Of a stretch of 64,000 nt of DNA, positions 60,430-64,000 are shown one piece after another (the stretch's first letter is position 1; each line of letters starts with the position of its first letter). The stretch comes from Rutidosis leptorrhynchoides. Lineage: Eukaryota > Streptophyta > Magnoliopsida > Asterales > Asteraceae. The translations under genes and the position numbers were made by a program. The notes beneath the pieces are model-generated. The model saw nothing but the letters and a program-made list of their open reading frames with translations. It had not been told where the DNA came from and did no database searches. The DNA lies in assembly GCF_046630445.1 (NCBI RefSeq), contig NC_092333.1, positions 710,949,001 to 711,013,000 of the forward strand. The letters run 5' to 3'.

Positions 60430-63400
60430 TCTAGTGACCCGAACTTTTCCATGTTTATATATATTAATTGAGATTGATATTTACATGATTAAATATTTCC
60501 AACATGTTAAGCAATCAAACTTGTTAAGACTTGATTAATTGAAATATGTTTCATATAGACAATTGACCACCCAAGTTGACCGGTGATTCACGAACGTTAA
60601 AACTTGTAAAAACTATATGATGACATATATATGGATATATATATATAGTTAACATGATACTATGATAAGTAAACATATCATTAAGTATACTAACAATGAA
60701 CTACATATGTAAAAACAAGACTACTAACTTAATGATTTTTAAACGAGACATATATGTAACGATTATCGTTGTAAAGACATTTAATGTATATATATCATAT
60801 TAAGAGATATTCATACATGATAATATCATGATAATATAATAATTTAAAATCTCATTTGATATTATAAACATTGGGTTAACAACATTTAACAAGATCGTTA
60901 ACCTAAAGGTTTCAAAACAACACTTACATGTAACGACTAACGATGACTTAACGACTCAGTTAAAATGTATATACATGTAGTGTTTTAATATGTATTTATA
61001 CACTTTTTAAAGACTTCAATACACTTATCAAAATACTTCTACTTAACAAAAATGCTTACAATTACATCCTCGTTCAGTTTCATCAACAATTCTACTCGTA
61101 TGCACCCGTATTCGTACTCGTACAATACACAGCTTTTAGATGTATGTACTATTGGTATATACACTCCAATGATCAGCTCTTAGCAGCCCATGTGAGTCAC
61201 CTAACACATGTGGGAACCATCATTTAGCAACTAGAATGAAATATCTCATAAAATTACAAAAATATGAGTAATCATTCATGACTTATTTACATGAAAACAA
61301 AATACATATCCTTTATATCTAATCCATATACCAATGACCAAAAACACCTACAAACACTTTCATTCTTCAATTTTCTTCATCTAATTGATCTCTCTCAAGT
61401 TCTATCTTCAAGTTCTAAGTGTTCTTCATAAATTCTACAAGTTCTAGTTACATAAAATCAAGAATACTTTCAAGTTTGCTAGCTCACTTTCAATCTTGTA
61501 AGGTGATCATCCAACCTCAAGAAATCTTTATTTCTTACAGTAGGTTATCATTCTAATACAAGGTAATAATCATATTCAAACTTTGGTTCAATTTCTATAA
61601 CTATAACAATCTTATTTCAAGTGATGATCTTACTTGAACTTGTTTTCGTGTCATGATTTTGCTTCAAGAACTTCGAGCCATCCAAGGATCCGTTGAAGCT
61701 AGATCCATTTTTCTATTTTCCAGTAGGTTTATCCAAGGAACTTAAGGTAGTAATGATGTTCATAACATCATTCGATTCATACATATAAAGCTATCTTATT
61801 CGAAGGTTTAAACTTGTAATCACTATAACATAGTTTAGTTAATTTTAAACTTGTTCGCAAACAAAAGTTAATCCTTCTAACTTGACTTTTAAAATCAACT
61901 AAACACATGTTCTATATCTATATGATATGCTAACTTAATGATTTAAAATCTGGAAACACGAAAAACACCGTAAAACCGGATTTACGTCGTCGTAGTAACA
62001 CCGCGGGCTGTTTTGGGTTAGTTAATTAAAAACTATGATAAACTTTGATTTAAAAGTTGTTATTCTGAGAAAATGATTTTTATTATGAACATGAAACTAT
62101 ATCCAAAAATTATTGTTAAACTCAAAGTGGAAGTATGTTTTCTAAAATGGTCATCTAGACGTCGTTCTTTCGACTGAAACGACTACCTTTACAAAAACGA
62201 CTTGTAACTTATTTTTCTGACTATAAACCTATACTTTTTCTGTTTATATTCATAAAATAGAGTTCAATATGAAACCATAGCAATTTGATTCACTCAAAAC
62301 GGATTTAAAATGAAGAAGTTATGGGTAAAACAAGATTGGATAATTTTTCTCATTTTAGCTACGTGAAAATTGGTAAAAAATCTATTCCAACCATAACTTA
62401 ATCAACTTGTATTGTATATTATGTAATCTTGAGATACCATAGACACGTATACAATGTTTTGACCTATCATGTCGACACATCTATATATATTTCGGAACAA
62501 CTATAGACACTCTATATGTGAAAGTTGGAGTTAGCTATACAGGGTTGAGGTTGATTCCAAAATATATATAGTTTGAGTTGTGATCAATACTGAGATACGT
62601 ATACACTGGGTCGTGGATTGATTCAAGATAATATTTATCGATTTATTTCTGTACATCTAACTGTGGACAACTAGTTGTAGGTTACTAACGAGGACAGCTG
62701 ACTTAATAAACTTAAAACATCAAAATATATCAAAAGTGCTGTAAATATATTTTGAACATACTTTGATATATATGTATATATTGTTATAGGTTCGTGAATC
62801 AATCAGTGGCCAAGTCTTACTTCCCGACGAAGTAAAAATCTGTGAAAGTGAGTTATAGTCCCACTTTTAAAATCTAATATTTTTGGGATGAGAATCAATG
62901 CAGGTTTTATAAATGATTTACAAAGTAGACACAAGTACGTGAAACTACATTCTATGGTTGAATTATCGAAATCGAATATGCCCCTTTTTATTAAGTCTGG
63001 TAATCTAAGAATTAGGGAACAGACACCCTAATTGACGCGAATCCTAAAGATAGATCTATTGGGCCTAACAAACCCCATCCAAAGTACCGAATGCTTTAGT
63101 ACTTCGAAATTTATATCATATCTGAAGGGTGTCCCGGAATGATGGGGATATTCTTATATATGCATCTTGTTAATGTCGGTTACCAGGTGTTCACCATATG
63201 AATGATTTCTATCTCTATGTATGGGATGTGTATTGAAATATGAAATCTTGTGGTCTATTATTATGATTTGATATATATAGGTTAAACCTATAACTCACCA
63301 ACATTTTTGTTGACGTTTTGAGCATGTTTATTCTCAGGTGATTATTAAGAGCTTCCGCTGTCGCATACTTAAATAAGGACGAGATTTGGAGTCCATGCTT

Positions 63401-63680
63401 GTATGATATTGTGTAAAAACTGCATTCAAGAAACTTATTTTGTTGTAACATATTTGTATTGTAAACCATTATGTAATGGTCGTGTGTAAACAGGATATTT
63501 TAGATTATCATTATTTGATAATCTACGTAAAGCTTTTTAAACCTTTATTGATGAAATAAAGGTTATGGTTTGTTTTAAAATGAATGCAGTCTTTGAAAAA
63601 CGTCTCATATAGAGGTCAAAACCTCGCAACGAAATCAATTAATATGGAACATTTTTAATCAATAAGAACGGGACATTTCA
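60430..63680 (+). repeat. Element G 3' LTR (3251 bp)
   Basis: Begins TCTAGTGACCC, so the terminal TG has mutated to TC, and ends GGGACATTTCA. Its U3 has two repeats and a TATGGATATATATAT stretch as in E-type LTRs, unlike G's own 5' LTR. TATA box at about 61312-61320. Confidence 0.9.
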
Positions 63681-64000
63681 ATCAAGGCTGACCAGCAAGC
63701 CATACGGCCTGCCATATGGCCTGCCAGTATGGAAACGGCCTGCCATATACGTGCCACCATACGGCCTGCCTTGCATACGGCCTGCCAAAAACGGGCTACC
63801 ATACGCCCTGCCAGGCGTATGCTGGCAAATTCCAAGTCTATTTAAAGGGTCTTTGTCATTCATTCCAACACACACTTCAATTCACTTCTTTCTCTCTCTT
63901 GTACAATATTAGTCATACTCTCAAGGCGTTCTCACCTCCGAGCGGGAAATTAAGTACCCGGAGGCAAACGCTGAAGATTGTATTAGGAGCGGTCTGGAGT
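63681..64000 (+). repeat. Second copy of H-type LTR, partial
   Basis: From ATCAAGGCTGACC on it matches 44766-45110: GC-rich minisatellite (about 63695-63830, fewer units), TATTTAAA at 63839-63846, CT-rich leader and the CTCACCTCCGAGCGGGAAAT block. It runs off the window. It is either H's 3' LTR or part of another H copy. Confidence 0.85.

Overview
The window is a block of nested LTR retrotransposons from a plant nuclear genome. It is AT-rich, and I see no ordinary host gene, rRNA, tRNA, CRISPR array or bacterial-style operon. Almost all of it is Ty3/gypsy chromovirus DNA that I place in the Tekay (Del) lineage, because the gag-pol ends in a chromodomain-like tail and the LTRs are about 3 kb and begin TGTAGTGACCC. 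The rest is one Athila/Tat-type element with a tRNA-Asp primer site. The family mix suggests a dicot, perhaps Asteraceae, but that is only an impression.

Layout, using letters for elements. A (1-8905, + strand, left end outside the window) is a non-autonomous element with 2.8 kb LTRs, one small ORF and no gag-pol. It sits inside the F-box-like gene of B (8906-17809, +), which then shows gag-pol and a 3' LTR. B lies in the end of the pol gene of C (17810-18742, continuing at 44590). C's LTR is split by a 25.8 kb minus-strand composite (18743-44584) flanked by the 5 bp duplication GTATT. On the minus strand, right to left, this composite reads LTR1, a truncated pol (F), LTR2, a nearly complete element (E), LTR3, a half element (D), LTR4. 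LTR1 and LTR4 are a pair (D), and LTR2 and LTR3 are a pair (E). To the right lies H (about 44.6-50.1 kb, +), an Athila-like element with LTR, tRNA-Asp primer site, gag and protease but no reverse transcriptase. H is interrupted by G (50102-63680, +), a complete but decayed Tekay element. After G the sequence is again H-type LTR (63681-64000).

The most notable biology is a two-gene cassette between primer site and gag in the Tekay family: an acidic, low-complexity protein followed by an F-box protein of the plant type that has a Sel1-like region. E carries both intact. G carries an intact F-box gene and a broken acidic gene. B carries the 3' two-thirds of the F-box gene. A hairpin that repeats the sequence next to the 3' polypurine tract follows the cassette in B, E and G, and also follows the small ORF of A. 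This looks like a retrotransposon lineage with captured host-type genes that it has kept through several rounds of transposition.

The elements also record recombination: D-type and E-type sequence are mixed in B and G, G has a 168 bp in-frame duplication in reverse transcriptase whose second copy is E-type, E and F share an LTR, and G lacks a target-site duplication. No gag-pol in the window is fully intact. E is closest, with two premature stops in gag and a small frameshift near the C-terminus.
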